DNA from: Cesiribacter sp. SM1
GTDB taxonomy: Bacteria; Bacteroidota; Bacteroidia; Cytophagales; Cyclobacteriaceae
Assembly (NCBI RefSeq): GCF_020178975.1
Contig: NZ_JAHXBU010000089.1
Location: 124,001 to 188,000 of the forward strand
Reading direction: 5' to 3'
DNA length: 64,000 nt
Numbering within the stretch: position 1 is the first letter of the stretch; each line of letters starts with the position of its first letter. The notes beneath the pieces were generated by a model that made no database searches, was not told the DNA's origin, and saw only the letters and a list, made by a program, of their open reading frames with translations. The translations under genes and the position numbers were made by a program. This document shows positions 36,605 through 44,886 of this stretch, piece after piece.

Positions 36605-37595
36605 ATTTCTTCTTTCTCGGATTGTTTGCCAGACTTCCCATCACATCATTGAGACCTACACCCAGGTCACGTGCTTCATTTAGTTTATGGGCTAATTTAG
36701 CAGGATGAATCCGTTCATCATCTTCTTTTATTTTAAAATCATCACCAACATAGGCATTCCAAAAACCTTTACCCCTTTCTGTGAAATCCACAACTTCCCC
36801 ATGATTATCAACCAATTTTACAATACCAGCAATAACAAATCCCTGCTTTATATTAACATTTATTGTATCGGGAAATCGTTTATCCTTCATCACTGACAAC
36901 CCAACTTCCATAAAATGACTAAACAATTCAGAGGTCTTAAACAACTCAAAGTCACGACTGTTTCCATAACCCTGCGTAAAAACTTCATTGTCATCTTTTA
37001 CATTTCTTTCTATTAGGCTTTTAAGTCCTTGAACATGATTTTTTTCATTTTTCAATTCATCTTTTAATACCTGCTGCACCTGTACGTGCTTAGTGATTTC
37101 ATGCCGCAACACATCAATTTCTCCCTGCATGACATCAATTCTCCCTAAATGTTTTTGAATTTCTTGCTTACTACTCAACAATTCTTTTTCAAGGCTTGCT
37201 ATTGTATCATTTGTATTTTTCTTACTTAGAAGTTCCTGTCTATCATCTTCAAATTTGATTTCATCCGCAAGAACTCCTTTTTTGGGAATGTTCAATATTT
37301 TACCCACACCCCACATTATAAATGGCACCCCTACAACATAGAAAGCTGTTACAGCTACTGGTATCAGAAAATAATACCATTCATAATCAAATCTATTCTC
37401 TATATAAGTAATTCTGTCTTCAATTCTTTTATCTGAAAGAATCAAAAAAATTATTGGCTTCCACAGGAGAACTATTAATGATATTAATAGTGAACCAATT
37501 AATGGACTTTTAAATCTATCCATTGCTGTTCCCACTACTCCTTTTCCTGTATCGACTATTTCATCAACTACACCTTTTATATCGTCCTTTGTCAT
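36603..37595 (-). CDS. Membrane-anchored coiled-coil protein, cargo of the integrative element
   Basis: The 330-residue protein has a short cytosolic N-terminus, the segment FKSPLIGSLLISLIVLLWKP leading into a first membrane helix (about 32-53), and a second helix at about 75-98 (YFLIPVAVTAFYVVGV). A coiled coil at about 125-195 is rich in Glu/Lys/Gln heptads. A C-terminal soluble domain (190-310) contains NVNIKQGFVIAGIVKLVD. The lead-in motif resembles that of assorted two-helix membrane proteins of unknown or defence-related role. It lies between the integrase and the replication genes, the usual cargo slot. No function is claimed. Confidence 0.7.
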   Translation of the reverse strand: MTKDDIKGVVDEIVDTGKGVVGTAMDRFKSPLIGSLLISLIVLLWKPIIFLILSDKRIEDRITYIENRFDYEWYYFLIPVAVTAFYVVGVPFIMWGVGKILNIPKKGVLADEIKFEDDRQELLSKKNTNDTIASLEKELLSSKQEIQKHLGRIDVMQGEIDVLRHEITKHVQVQQVLKDELKNEKNHVQGLKSLIERNVKDDNEVFTQGYGNSRDFELFKTSELFSHFMEVGLSVMKDKRFPDTINVNIKQGFVIAGIVKLVDNHGEVVDFTERGKGFWNAYVGDDFKIKEDDERIHPAKLAHKLNEARDLGVGLNDVMGSLANNPRKKK

Positions 37596-37656
37596 ATGTT
37601 TGGCTATCTTACTTTAAAGGTACATAACAACAGAGACAAGAACAATACAATCAGTA

Positions 37657-38874
37657 CTACTCAAATACGTTCTTCAGCTGTGGCAAAGCATTGGCGTATT
37701 TATCTGCGTAGTGCTGGATAATGGTATCAATTTTCTGATGACCAGTTGCACCGCATATGGTAGTCAGTGGCACACCTTTCTGTATACATAAGTTGGTGAA
37801 TGTCTTGCGCCCAATATCGTGACTACTCAATAAACTGTATTTAGGTGCTGTACCCTCTTCCACTTTTTTACCAGTAACTTTTACATAGGGTTCTGGCTTA
37901 TGGAGTTCTGGAATATTCTTACAAAATGCTTTTATAAAATCATTCACATGATTGTTAAATGTAGGTAGCTGGTAATCGTACTTATCTAAAATATCCTGAA
38001 CATTTTTAGTGATAGGAATAATAGCTTTGATGTTTTTGCTTTTGGTTTTTTCAGGTATAATCTGAATTTTACCATGCCTACAATTCTCCCTGGTTACCTG
38101 TTTCATATCACCGATACGCATACCCGTATGTGACAGAAATATTATAGTGTCCTTTATTAGCTGGTCACGTTCGTTAGTAGGCTGGTATTTAATGATAGCA
38201 TCTAATTCTTCCCTTTCCAGACAAACAATTACGCCTTTATTCTTTTTTATCTTTTCCCAATTTTCGGGCTTAATGCTGTGGCTGATTTCTTTTTTATCCA
38301 GCCATTTAACAAATTCTTTGATAGCCTGTATTCTACCAGCCAATGTATTAGCCTGTATCTTCTTTTTAACATTCAAACAGTAGTCCACGAACTTTTGAAT
38401 AAAATCGTAGGTAAGGTTATGCAATGTTAATTTGATGCCCAGATGTTCTTCAGCTTCTTTCAAATCCTTTGCTACATAAATAAGTGAGTAGGCACTTGTT
38501 TTTTCTGTCCTCTCCTGCTTAATTTTAATATACTCCTGAAGTAGTTCGTGTATATCTTCCGTGGTACTGGCTGGTTTATCTAAAGCCTGTTCTATATGGG
38601 CAACCTCTGGCAACTCATTGTACTTATATTGGTGGTCGGTAATAATTTGATGAATGGTGTTGTAAATTTTATCAACAATGGCAGCATCTGATTTAGATAG
38701 TGCGCCTCGTTTCGGCTGGCATGTTTCAATATTCCATTTATCGGCTGAAGCCTTTACACCTGTTGGAAACCTTTTTATCTTACCACCTTTACTGTAATAG
38801 ATATAGATTGTACCTATACCAGTTTTTGCACTGATGTTGTAGAGGTCACGTTTTATGTTTCTGGTCTTATCCAT
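37657..38874 (-). CDS. Tyrosine recombinase integrase of the element
   Basis: The 405-residue site-specific integrase has an N-terminal arm-binding domain (GTIYIYYSKGGKIKRFPTG), a SAM-like core-binding domain (about 105-200) and a catalytic domain. The catalytic residues are Arg253 (HTGMRIGD), a candidate Lys near 276, His352 and Arg356 (SSHDIGRKTF), His379 (ATGHQ) and Tyr389 (IIQHYADKY). The His-to-Arg spacing is one residue longer than the common H-x-x-R. It lies beside the right end of the element, consistent with integration at the 36-bp repeat. Confidence 0.93.
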   Translation of the reverse strand: MDKTRNIKRDLYNISAKTGIGTIYIYYSKGGKIKRFPTGVKASADKWNIETCQPKRGALSKSDAAIVDKIYNTIHQIITDHQYKYNELPEVAHIEQALDKPASTTEDIHELLQEYIKIKQERTEKTSAYSLIYVAKDLKEAEEHLGIKLTLHNLTYDFIQKFVDYCLNVKKKIQANTLAGRIQAIKEFVKWLDKKEISHSIKPENWEKIKKNKGVIVCLEREELDAIIKYQPTNERDQLIKDTIIFLSHTGMRIGDMKQVTRENCRHGKIQIIPEKTKSKNIKAIIPITKNVQDILDKYDYQLPTFNNHVNDFIKAFCKNIPELHKPEPYVKVTGKKVEEGTAPKYSLLSSHDIGRKTFTNLCIQKGVPLTTICGATGHQKIDTIIQHYADKYANALPQLKNVFE

Positions 38875-38877
38875 CGC

Positions 38878-38906
38878 AGTAAAATTTAGTAAAGAATTAG
38901 TAAAAC
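38878..38906 (+). repeat. Right-end AGTAAA direct repeats, candidate integrase arm sites
   Basis: Three AGTAAA copies lie within 29 bases, just upstream of the integrase ATG and about 105 bases inside attR. They share sequence and orientation with the four copies near attL. Binding here would also let the integrase repress its own gene. Confidence 0.48.
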
Positions 38907-39010
38907 TTTTGAAGACAAGTATAAAATCTATCTTTGTAAATCGAATTGCAAAAACGGCTTCTAAACATATTTAAAGCCCATTTTTGAAACCTAAAACCAA
39001 ATATACAAAT

Positions 39011-39046
39011 TATGTTTGTTCACCACGTTTTTTTCTGGTTAAAGAA
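39011..39046 (+). repeat. attR: right copy of the 36-bp integration repeat
   Basis: This copy contains the ATG (39012) and first 11 codons of the Dabb gene, which continues intact to 39311. The gene is therefore regenerated by insertion, but its promoter is now provided by the end of the element instead of the host sequence left of attL. Confidence 0.88.
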
Positions 39047-39311
39047 CCCCGACTCGTCCGAAGACAGAAACCAGCTGGAAGAAGGACTGCTGGAGCTTGA
39101 AAAAATTGATGTTATCCGTACCTTTCATGTAGGCGTGCCTGCCAGTACCAACCGTCCTGTTATTGAAAGAGGCTATGCATTCTCCCTGCTGCTGATATTT
39201 GATGATCTGGAAGACCAGGAGACTTACCAGACTCACCCTGTTCATGAGCGGTTTGTGAAGGAGTGCTCTCACCTGTGGGCAAAGGTGGTGGTGTACGATT
39301 CGGTTGATTAA
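39012..39311 (+). CDS. Dabb-domain stress-response barrel protein, target gene of the integrative element
   Basis: The 99-residue protein begins MFVHHVFFWLKNPDSSEDRN, the typical start of the Dabb (dimeric alpha/beta barrel) family. It ends with the usual HERFVKECSHLWAKVVVYDS. Dabb proteins are small cytosolic dimers of ill-defined role, several of them stress-induced. The first 11 codons are duplicated at attL, so the integration target is the gene's 5' end. The reading frame is intact but the upstream region is now element DNA, so expression may have changed. Confidence 0.88.
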   Translation: MFVHHVFFWLKNPDSSEDRNQLEEGLLELEKIDVIRTFHVGVPASTNRPVIERGYAFSLLLIFDDLEDQETYQTHPVHERFVKECSHLWAKVVVYDSVD

Positions 39312-39344
39312 CACCGGTCTGCCGCAAGCATGCCGGGCTAAAAC

Positions 39345-39356
39345 TGACTTAGGTCA
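39345..39356 (+). promoter_or_regulatory. Crp/Fnr-like palindrome upstream of the VOC gene
   Basis: TGACTTAGGTCA is a perfect 4-4-4 palindrome in the style of Fnr/Dnr sites. It lies about 120 bases before the VOC gene. No TAnnTTTG element lies 33 or 55 bases downstream, unlike the five sites elsewhere in the window, so this is only a weak candidate. Confidence 0.3.
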
Positions 39357-39476
39357 ATATGACTGGTGTACCCGCTTTATTATAGGCATCAGCCATCTTA
39401 GCTGCCTTTTTCAGGCTTTACTAAACAATATAGGCCCGGATAGCATATTTATAGGTGATACCTTTATCGTAAACCT

Positions 39477-40022
39477 ATGAATAAGCTATCTGGACTTTGC
39501 CTTGCACTGCTCGCTTTTTTTGCTTTTACAGCCCCTGATCCAACTACTTTACCGGCTGCAGATGAGCAGCAAAAGGCCCCTGTGCTGGGGCATATTATGG
39601 TTCGGGTTTCAGATGCAGAAGCCTCTCTCCGTTTTTACCGGCAATACCTGCAGATGGAGCTAAAGGAGAAAACCACCCACGAAGGCGAAACTCGTTATTT
39701 CCTAAGCAGCACCAACAGCCACCACCAGCTGGTGCTGATCCAGAAGCAGAACCTCCCCGAGCAGGAGCAGCGAATACTGCAGCAGATAGCTTTTCAGGTA
39801 TCAGATCATGCAGGCCTGGTGGAGGCTTACCAAAAGCTTAAGGATGTAGATGGATTTGAGATGTCGGATAATAAGATCAGCTGGTCGCTGTATTTTAAAG
39901 ATCCTGATGAGAATAAGATGGAAGTTTACTGGGATGTAAGAGATCAGCCCTTCGGCTCCCCCAAATGGAACGGCCAAACCGAACCCCTGACGGAGGCTGC
40001 CTTGCTGCGTGGCAAACCCTGA
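39477..40022 (+). CDS. Secreted VOC (glyoxalase-like) family protein
   Basis: The 181-residue protein has an N-terminal hydrophobic leader (GLCLALLAFFAFTAP), consistent with export. One vicinal-oxygen-chelate domain follows (GHIMVRVSDAEASLRFYRQYL to FKDPDENKMEVYWD). Candidate metal ligands are His44 near the start of the domain and the Glu of KMEVYWD near the end. VOC proteins include glyoxalases, dioxygenases and antibiotic-binding proteins; the sequence does not say which. It is monocistronic and convergent with the DUF421 pair. Confidence 0.8.
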   Translation: MNKLSGLCLALLAFFAFTAPDPTTLPAADEQQKAPVLGHIMVRVSDAEASLRFYRQYLQMELKEKTTHEGETRYFLSSTNSHHQLVLIQKQNLPEQEQRILQQIAFQVSDHAGLVEAYQKLKDVDGFEMSDNKISWSLYFKDPDENKMEVYWDVRDQPFGSPKWNGQTEPLTEAALLRGKP

Positions 40023-40052
40023 AGATTAATTATCAGGCAGCCTTGAGGCAGC

Positions 40053-40751
40053 TTATGCCTTTACGGCTTTGTACCATTCGTTATGCCCACAGTGGCCGCA
40101 TTTCTCGTCTGGCTTTTTTTGGCTTTCAAGCATATTGCCACAGCTGCCACAGGCATATTTTCCGTCTACCACCTGCAGTTCATCAAGATATTCCTTGTCC
40201 CAGCCGGGTAAAATGCAAAGCCCTTCTCGTTCATGATCTTCATGGAGATAGATGGTAAACGAACCATTGGCTTCCAGGTAGGCCCGCTGCACCCTCCCCA
40301 GGCTCACAACCTCCTTCAGCCTGATTTCGGTTAACATACGCTCGCGTGTTACCCTGCTCTTCCGCATGTTTACCAGCTCCAGACGGCCATCGGCCGCAAG
40401 CGAACCTACATTCCCTACCACCAGGCTCTCAAAGCCCGGGTTTTTCATGGTATTTGTTGAAACGATGCGTTGTACGCCAATCACTACCCCTGCAATGATA
40501 AACGCAGGCAATAAGCCTCTTTCAGGATCTTGTATGGGTATACCAACGGCCGCCGCCAGTGATATCATGGCAATCATTTCGTTTCTGCTGATCAGCGCCG
40601 ACATACGCTTGCCCATGATCCGCATACTAAAAATAAGTAACAGGTAAACAACTACAATCCGGAGAACAACCTCAAGCAAAAATATGGGTGGTACACCGTC
40701 TCCTATGAGAATTCGCATCCAATCCCACAGTTCCGCGTCTGCTGTATTCAT
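40053..40751 (-). CDS. DUF421 (YetF-like) membrane protein with C-terminal zinc ribbon, copy 1
   Basis: The 232-residue protein has three N-terminal membrane helices (about 20-110) with the DUF421 motif FSMRIMGKRMSALISRNEMI. A cytosolic YetF-like domain follows (RKSRVTRERMLTEIRLKEV). The C-terminal tail has CxxC-x13-CxxC (CGSC and CGHC), a rubredoxin-like zinc ribbon not found in classical YetF. DUF421 proteins are linked to sporulation and envelope functions in Firmicutes; the role here is unknown. It follows its paralogue on the same strand with a 25-base gap. Confidence 0.85.
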   Translation of the reverse strand: MNTADAELWDWMRILIGDGVPPIFLLEVVLRIVVVYLLLIFSMRIMGKRMSALISRNEMIAMISLAAAVGIPIQDPERGLLPAFIIAGVVIGVQRIVSTNTMKNPGFESLVVGNVGSLAADGRLELVNMRKSRVTRERMLTEIRLKEVVSLGRVQRAYLEANGSFTIYLHEDHEREGLCILPGWDKEYLDELQVVDGKYACGSCGNMLESQKKPDEKCGHCGHNEWYKAVKA

Positions 40752-40776
40752 TATTGTTATTTATTAATATTATCGA

Positions 40777-41466
40777 TTATTGAATAGCAGGCACCCAATC
40801 CCTGTTGCCACAGTTGCTGCATTCATCCCGGGAGTCACTGTCCTGATCAACCATGTTACCACAATAGCCACAGGCTCTGTGACGATCAATTTTTTTGGTC
40901 GCTGGAGGCAACCCGCCATCAGCTCTTGGATATACAGACAGGCCAGGTTTTGATTCTGCCAGTTTATACAAACTAAAATGACCGTCGGCTTCGGAGTATA
41001 GCCTTTTTACCTGCCCCAGGTGCCGAACGCCCTTAGATCTTAAGGCGGCCATGATCTGATCCTTGCTGATCCGCAATTCTTTTAAATGTTTTGTATCTAT
41101 CACCCCATCTTTGATCAGGAGTGATATCTTGCCCTGGGTAAGTATTTCTGCTTTACGGTTTTTATAGGTAAGGATGGTTTGGCCCTGGTGCAAAAGCAGA
41201 ATTGAAAAGAGCAGGATAATACCTGGTAAAATGCCCCTGTCGAAGGCCTGCATGGGCACCGAGGCAATGGCACCAAGGGTAAGCATTACGGCCAGGTCTG
41301 TAATGGTTAACTGGGCATTCATCCTTTTGCCCAGCAGGCGCATCACAATTATTATAAAAAGGTAAATGACGAGTGTTCGAAGAAAAACTTCTACCATAAA
41401 CCCCCAGGGGTTGTTTCCTATCAGCAGGCGTTCCCAGTCACTAAGTTTGATTTCATCTTTCTCCAT
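40777..41466 (-). CDS. DUF421 (YetF-like) membrane protein with C-terminal zinc ribbon, copy 2
   Basis: The 229-residue protein is a paralogue of the gene that follows it. It has three membrane helices (VIYLFIIIVMRLLGKRMNAQ), the YetF-like domain (LKELRISKDQIMAALRSKGV) and the same zinc-ribbon spacing CxxC-x13-CxxC (CGYC, CSNC). The two copies differ through most of the soluble domain, so the duplication is old. The tandem arrangement suggests a heteromeric membrane complex, with the ribbons perhaps binding nucleic acid, protein or metal. Confidence 0.85.
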   Translation of the reverse strand: MEKDEIKLSDWERLLIGNNPWGFMVEVFLRTLVIYLFIIIVMRLLGKRMNAQLTITDLAVMLTLGAIASVPMQAFDRGILPGIILLFSILLLHQGQTILTYKNRKAEILTQGKISLLIKDGVIDTKHLKELRISKDQIMAALRSKGVRHLGQVKRLYSEADGHFSLYKLAESKPGLSVYPRADGGLPPATKKIDRHRACGYCGNMVDQDSDSRDECSNCGNRDWVPAIQ

Positions 41467-41554
41467 ATCAAAAAATAGACTAATGACAGCTTGCTAATGT
41501 TGCGACACTCTCCGGTATTTTTTATTAAACTTTTGATTTCATACCCCATTTATA

Positions 41555-41590
41555 GAAAAAAATGGGCACCTATTACAACAGGCGCCCATT
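41555..41590 (-). terminator. Rho-independent terminator after argH
   Basis: AATGGGCACCT (41561-41571) pairs with AGGCGCCCATT (41580-41590) with one mismatch. On the minus strand it is followed by six T residues (complement of 41555-41560). It lies 36 bases past the argH stop and closes the arginine cluster. Confidence 0.82.
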
Positions 41591-41626
41591 CAGCAATAAA
41601 ATCTTTAAAATTAATTACAACACTAA

Positions 41627-42970
41627 TTATCCATTATCTGCTGAGAGCAGCCTTTCAAACGCCTCTTCCCACTGCTGAAAACTGAACTGCTGCTGTACAT
41701 TCCTGAACTTCTGACGGATGAGGTCCAGTTGCAGATTACCAATGCTCCCTTCGTGGGTGTGCTGTACCTGAAGTTCTGGCTGGTAGGTGCCCTCGCTTAT
41801 GGCTGTACCCACCTCTTTATAGGCCTGGCGGAAAGGCACCCCTGCCATTACCCGCTTGTTTACTTCCTCTACACTGTATATGTATTTGTACTTTTCGTCT
41901 TTGATGGCATCCGGATTTACCTTTGCCCGCTGCAGCATATAACTGCAAATGCTAAGGCTGCTCTTCAATTCTTCAAGGGCCGGAAAAAGAATTTCCTTCA
42001 GCAGCTGAAAATCGCGGTGGTAGCCACTGGGCATGCTGCCGCTAAGCATCATAATTTCGTTGGGCAGCGCCATTTGCCGGTTGCTCTTGCCGCGCATCAG
42101 CTCAAACACATCAGGATTTTTCTTGTGGGGCATTATGCTGGAGCCGGTGGTAAGCTCATCAGGAAGGGCAAGAAAGCCAAAGTTCTGGCTGTTGTAAAGG
42201 CAAACATCCATGGCCAGCTTACTTAGCGTATGGCTGATACCAGCCATGGCAAAAGCCAGGCTAAGTTCTGTTTTTCCCCTGGAGAGCTGTGCGTTCACCA
42301 CATTTACGTGCATACTATCGAAGCCCAGCAGCTTGGTGGTAAGGGTGCGGTTAATGGGCAGCGAAGATCCATAACCGGCACCAGAACCCAGCGGGTTCTG
42401 GTTGATGATACCATAAGCGGCATGGAGCAGGCGCAGATCATCGGCCAGTAGCTCGGCATAGGCCGAAAACCACAGGCCAAAGGAAGAAGGCATAGCCGCC
42501 TGCAGGTGGGTATAGCCGGGAATCAGCACTTCTTTATGCTGTTCTGCTCCCTGTAACAGGGTGTCAAACAACTCCTCTACCAGCCCTACCAATTCTTTTA
42601 CCTCTGCCCGCAGGTACATTTTCAGGTCTACCAGCACCTGGTCGTTACGCGAGCGTGCGGTGTGCACCCGCTTGCCTGCATCGCCCAATTGCTGTGTAAG
42701 CTGAAGCTCCACCTGCGAGTGCACATCTTCCACACCTTCCTGTATGCTGAATTTACCCTCCTGAATCTGCTGGTAAATGCTTTGCAGGCCCTGCTTTAGC
42801 TGATGCAGCTCCTCTTTGGTTATGAGGCCAACCGATTCCAGCATGGTGGCATGGGCCAGGGAGCCCAGCACATCGTAAGGGGCCAGGTAAATGTCAAGCT
42901 CGCGGTCTTTGCCTACGGTATAGCTTTCTATTTTATTTTCTACGGTAAATCCTTTGTCCCAGAGTTTCAT
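41627..42970 (-). CDS. argH: Argininosuccinate lyase
   Basis: ArgH splits argininosuccinate to arginine and fumarate, the last step of the pathway. The 447-residue protein has the fumarase-superfamily signature GSSIMPHKKNPD, the HTARSRNDQV motif and the expected alpha-helical body. It is the last gene of the cluster, 13 bases after the deacylase gene, and is followed by a strong terminator. The length is normal. Confidence 0.97.
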   Translation of the reverse strand: MKLWDKGFTVENKIESYTVGKDRELDIYLAPYDVLGSLAHATMLESVGLITKEELHQLKQGLQSIYQQIQEGKFSIQEGVEDVHSQVELQLTQQLGDAGKRVHTARSRNDQVLVDLKMYLRAEVKELVGLVEELFDTLLQGAEQHKEVLIPGYTHLQAAMPSSFGLWFSAYAELLADDLRLLHAAYGIINQNPLGSGAGYGSSLPINRTLTTKLLGFDSMHVNVVNAQLSRGKTELSLAFAMAGISHTLSKLAMDVCLYNSQNFGFLALPDELTTGSSIMPHKKNPDVFELMRGKSNRQMALPNEIMMLSGSMPSGYHRDFQLLKEILFPALEELKSSLSICSYMLQRAKVNPDAIKDEKYKYIYSVEEVNKRVMAGVPFRQAYKEVGTAISEGTYQPELQVQHTHEGSIGNLQLDLIRQKFRNVQQQFSFQQWEEAFERLLSADNG

Positions 42971-42983
42971 GGCAGCGTGTGGT

Positions 42984-44057
42984 TTAAAAATGGAGGTCTT
43001 CTAAAAGCGCAATGTAGCGCGCTATGCCGGCTTTGATTTCCGAAAGCCGTATGTATTCGTTGGCCGTATGCGAGCGGGCAGAGTCGCCGGGGCCTAGTTT
43101 TACAGATGGAAACGGCATCAGCGCCTGGTCCGATAGAGTTGGTGAGCCATAAAGCGCCATGCCCATGCTCCGGGCTTTCTGCACCAGCGGATGATCGGGT
43201 GCAATACCGGAGGAATTCAAGCGGGTAGAACGGGGAGTGACTTCGGCAGCAACCTGCAGCCGAATAAGCTCCAGCAGTTCTACATTGCGGTAGCATTCAT
43301 TGGTGCGCACATCCACCACAAAACGGCACTCATCCGGCACTACGTTGTGCTGGGTGCCGGCCTGTATCTGTGTAACCGACATTTTAACCGGTCCCAGCAC
43401 TTCAGATGTTTTTGAGAACTGGTGGGTGCGAAACCATTCAATGTCGGCCAGTGCTTTATAAATAGCATTATCACCCTCGTTGCGGGCAGCATGCCCTGCC
43501 CTGCCCCGGGCCACACAATCGAGCACCATCAGACCTCTTTCAGCAATGGCAAGATCTAATGAGGTAGGCTCACCTACTACAGCCAGTGCCACCTCTCCTA
43601 ACAGTGGTAAAATAGATTGCACGCCTCCCTGCCCGGAAACTTCCTCTTCTGCCGTAATGGCTACAATAAGCTTATAGGGGAGTTTTGGCTGCCTGCTTAG
43701 GTAGAGAAAAGCTGCTAGTAAAGAGACTGCCGAAGCACCCGCGTCATTGCTGCCCAGGCCATATAATGTATCTCCAGCTACCAGGGGCTCAAAAGGGTCT
43801 TTCGTCCAGCCGGCTACGGGCTTTACGGTATCATGGTGTGAGTTGAGCAGCAGGATTGGTGCTGCAGCCTCATAGTTTTCGGCCACGCACCAGACGTTAT
43901 GGCCCTGCCGCTGTGGCTGCTGCCCATGTTTCCTGAGAAAGGCTTCTATCAAATCTGCCGTTGGCCCTTCTTCTCGTGAAAAAGAAGGGGTACTGATCAG
44001 GGCTTTCAGGAGCTCAACAGCCTCCCCATGCAGGGTATCTAAATCTTCTACAGGCAT
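42984..44057 (-). CDS. M20 family N-acyl-ornithine/citrulline deacylase (argE-like)
   Basis: The 357-residue M20 metallopeptidase carries the zinc ligands of NSHHDTVKP, the second-site GSNDAGAS, catalytic TAEEEVSG and a later GEPTSLD. In this cluster the carbamoyltransferase acts on acylated ornithine, so the deacylase should act on N-acylcitrulline rather than acetylornithine. That assignment is inferred from context. It overlaps argB by 10 bases and precedes argH. Acetyl versus succinyl specificity cannot be read from the sequence. Confidence 0.85.
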   Translation of the reverse strand: MPVEDLDTLHGEAVELLKALISTPSFSREEGPTADLIEAFLRKHGQQPQRQGHNVWCVAENYEAAAPILLLNSHHDTVKPVAGWTKDPFEPLVAGDTLYGLGSNDAGASAVSLLAAFLYLSRQPKLPYKLIVAITAEEEVSGQGGVQSILPLLGEVALAVVGEPTSLDLAIAERGLMVLDCVARGRAGHAARNEGDNAIYKALADIEWFRTHQFSKTSEVLGPVKMSVTQIQAGTQHNVVPDECRFVVDVRTNECYRNVELLELIRLQVAAEVTPRSTRLNSSGIAPDHPLVQKARSMGMALYGSPTLSDQALMPFPSVKLGPGDSARSHTANEYIRLSEIKAGIARYIALLEDLHF

Positions 44058-44827
44058 AGCGTTGTTCCGCTTTCCAGGTCGGCAATATCGGTGGCATAGC
44101 AGATCCTGACACTGCTTACTCCTGCTTCGATGGCATTAAAGGCATTATCGAGCTTCGGGATCATGCCATCGGCAATTACCCCCTCCTGCTTATACTGGCT
44201 GTAGCTGGAAGGATTAATGTTAGTAATAACAGAATCGGGCTGGTTGATATCCGTTAGCACTCCTTTCTTTTCAAAGCTGTAGACCAGGTCTGCTTTGAAG
44301 CTCTTGCTCAGTGCAACGGCCAGGCCAGACGCGATGGTATCGGCATTGGTATTGAGCAAACTGCCCTGCCCATCGTGCGTAAGCGGCGCTATAACCGGTG
44401 TGATGCCTGCTGCAAATAAGCGCTCCAGCAGCGCTACATTAATATTGGAGGTTTCGAAGTCGCCTACAAAGCCCCAGTCCCGATCGCCCTTCTGACGTTT
44501 GTGGGCTGGAATTAAATTACCATCGGCACCGGTGAGGCCCATGGCATTGCAGCCCATCGACTGCAGCAGGGCCACTATACGCTTGTTGATGCCCCCGCCA
44601 TAAACCATGGTAACGATCTGCAGGGTTTCAGCATCGGTTACGCGGCGGCCTTCTACCATCTGTGCCTTGATGCCCAGCTTTTCGCCCATCTGGGTGGCAA
44701 GTTTGCCACCACCATGCACCAGCAGTTTATTGCCCTGCAGCTGTGTAAACTTATGCAGTACCTCCTGCAGCAGTTCGGGACTGTCTACTACATTCCCGCC
44801 TATTTTTACGATGGTTACATTTTTCAT
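44048..44827 (-). CDS. argB: Acetylglutamate kinase family protein
   Basis: ArgB phosphorylates N-acylglutamate, the second step of the pathway. The protein begins MKNVTIVKIGGNVVD, with the amino-acid-kinase lysine and glycine loop. LLVHGGGKLAT and TNADTIASGLA follow. I chose the Met at 44827, which starts the conserved strand; the frame extends to 44857. The length of about 259 residues is normal. In some Bacteroidota the substrate is N-succinylglutamate; nothing here settles the acyl group. It is coupled to the deacylase by a 10-base overlap. Confidence 0.93.
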   Translation of the reverse strand: MKNVTIVKIGGNVVDSPELLQEVLHKFTQLQGNKLLVHGGGKLATQMGEKLGIKAQMVEGRRVTDAETLQIVTMVYGGGINKRIVALLQSMGCNAMGLTGADGNLIPAHKRQKGDRDWGFVGDFETSNINVALLERLFAAGITPVIAPLTHDGQGSLLNTNADTIASGLAVALSKSFKADLVYSFEKKGVLTDINQPDSVITNINPSSYSQYKQEGVIADGMIPKLDNAFNAIEAGVSSVRICYATDIADLESGTTLCL

Positions 44828-44886
44828 TTGGCTGATCTTTTCAGGTTCAGGCAACAATCAGGGCCTGATCAGACTTTGCTAACAGG

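Larger units (their letters stand above)
31776..39046. mobile_element. Integrative element of about 7.2 kb inserted at the 5' end of a Dabb-domain gene
   Basis: A 36-bp direct repeat (31776-31811 and 39011-39046, 35 of 36 bases identical) brackets an AT-rich block. The block holds a tyrosine integrase next to the right end, a primase-helicase, an HTH protein, two small plus-strand genes and a membrane/coiled-coil protein. Both repeat copies start at the ATG of the Dabb gene; the right copy continues into the intact gene. The left copy reads into a stop within two codons. No relaxase, coupling protein, conjugation or capsid gene is recognised, so the element is replication-competent in appearance but would need a helper to transfer. 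Confidence 0.88.

Noticed and set aside
39011-39046. Possible tRNA gene at the integration site
   Set aside because: The repeat encodes the first codons of a Dabb protein and no cloverleaf can be drawn from it or its flanks.
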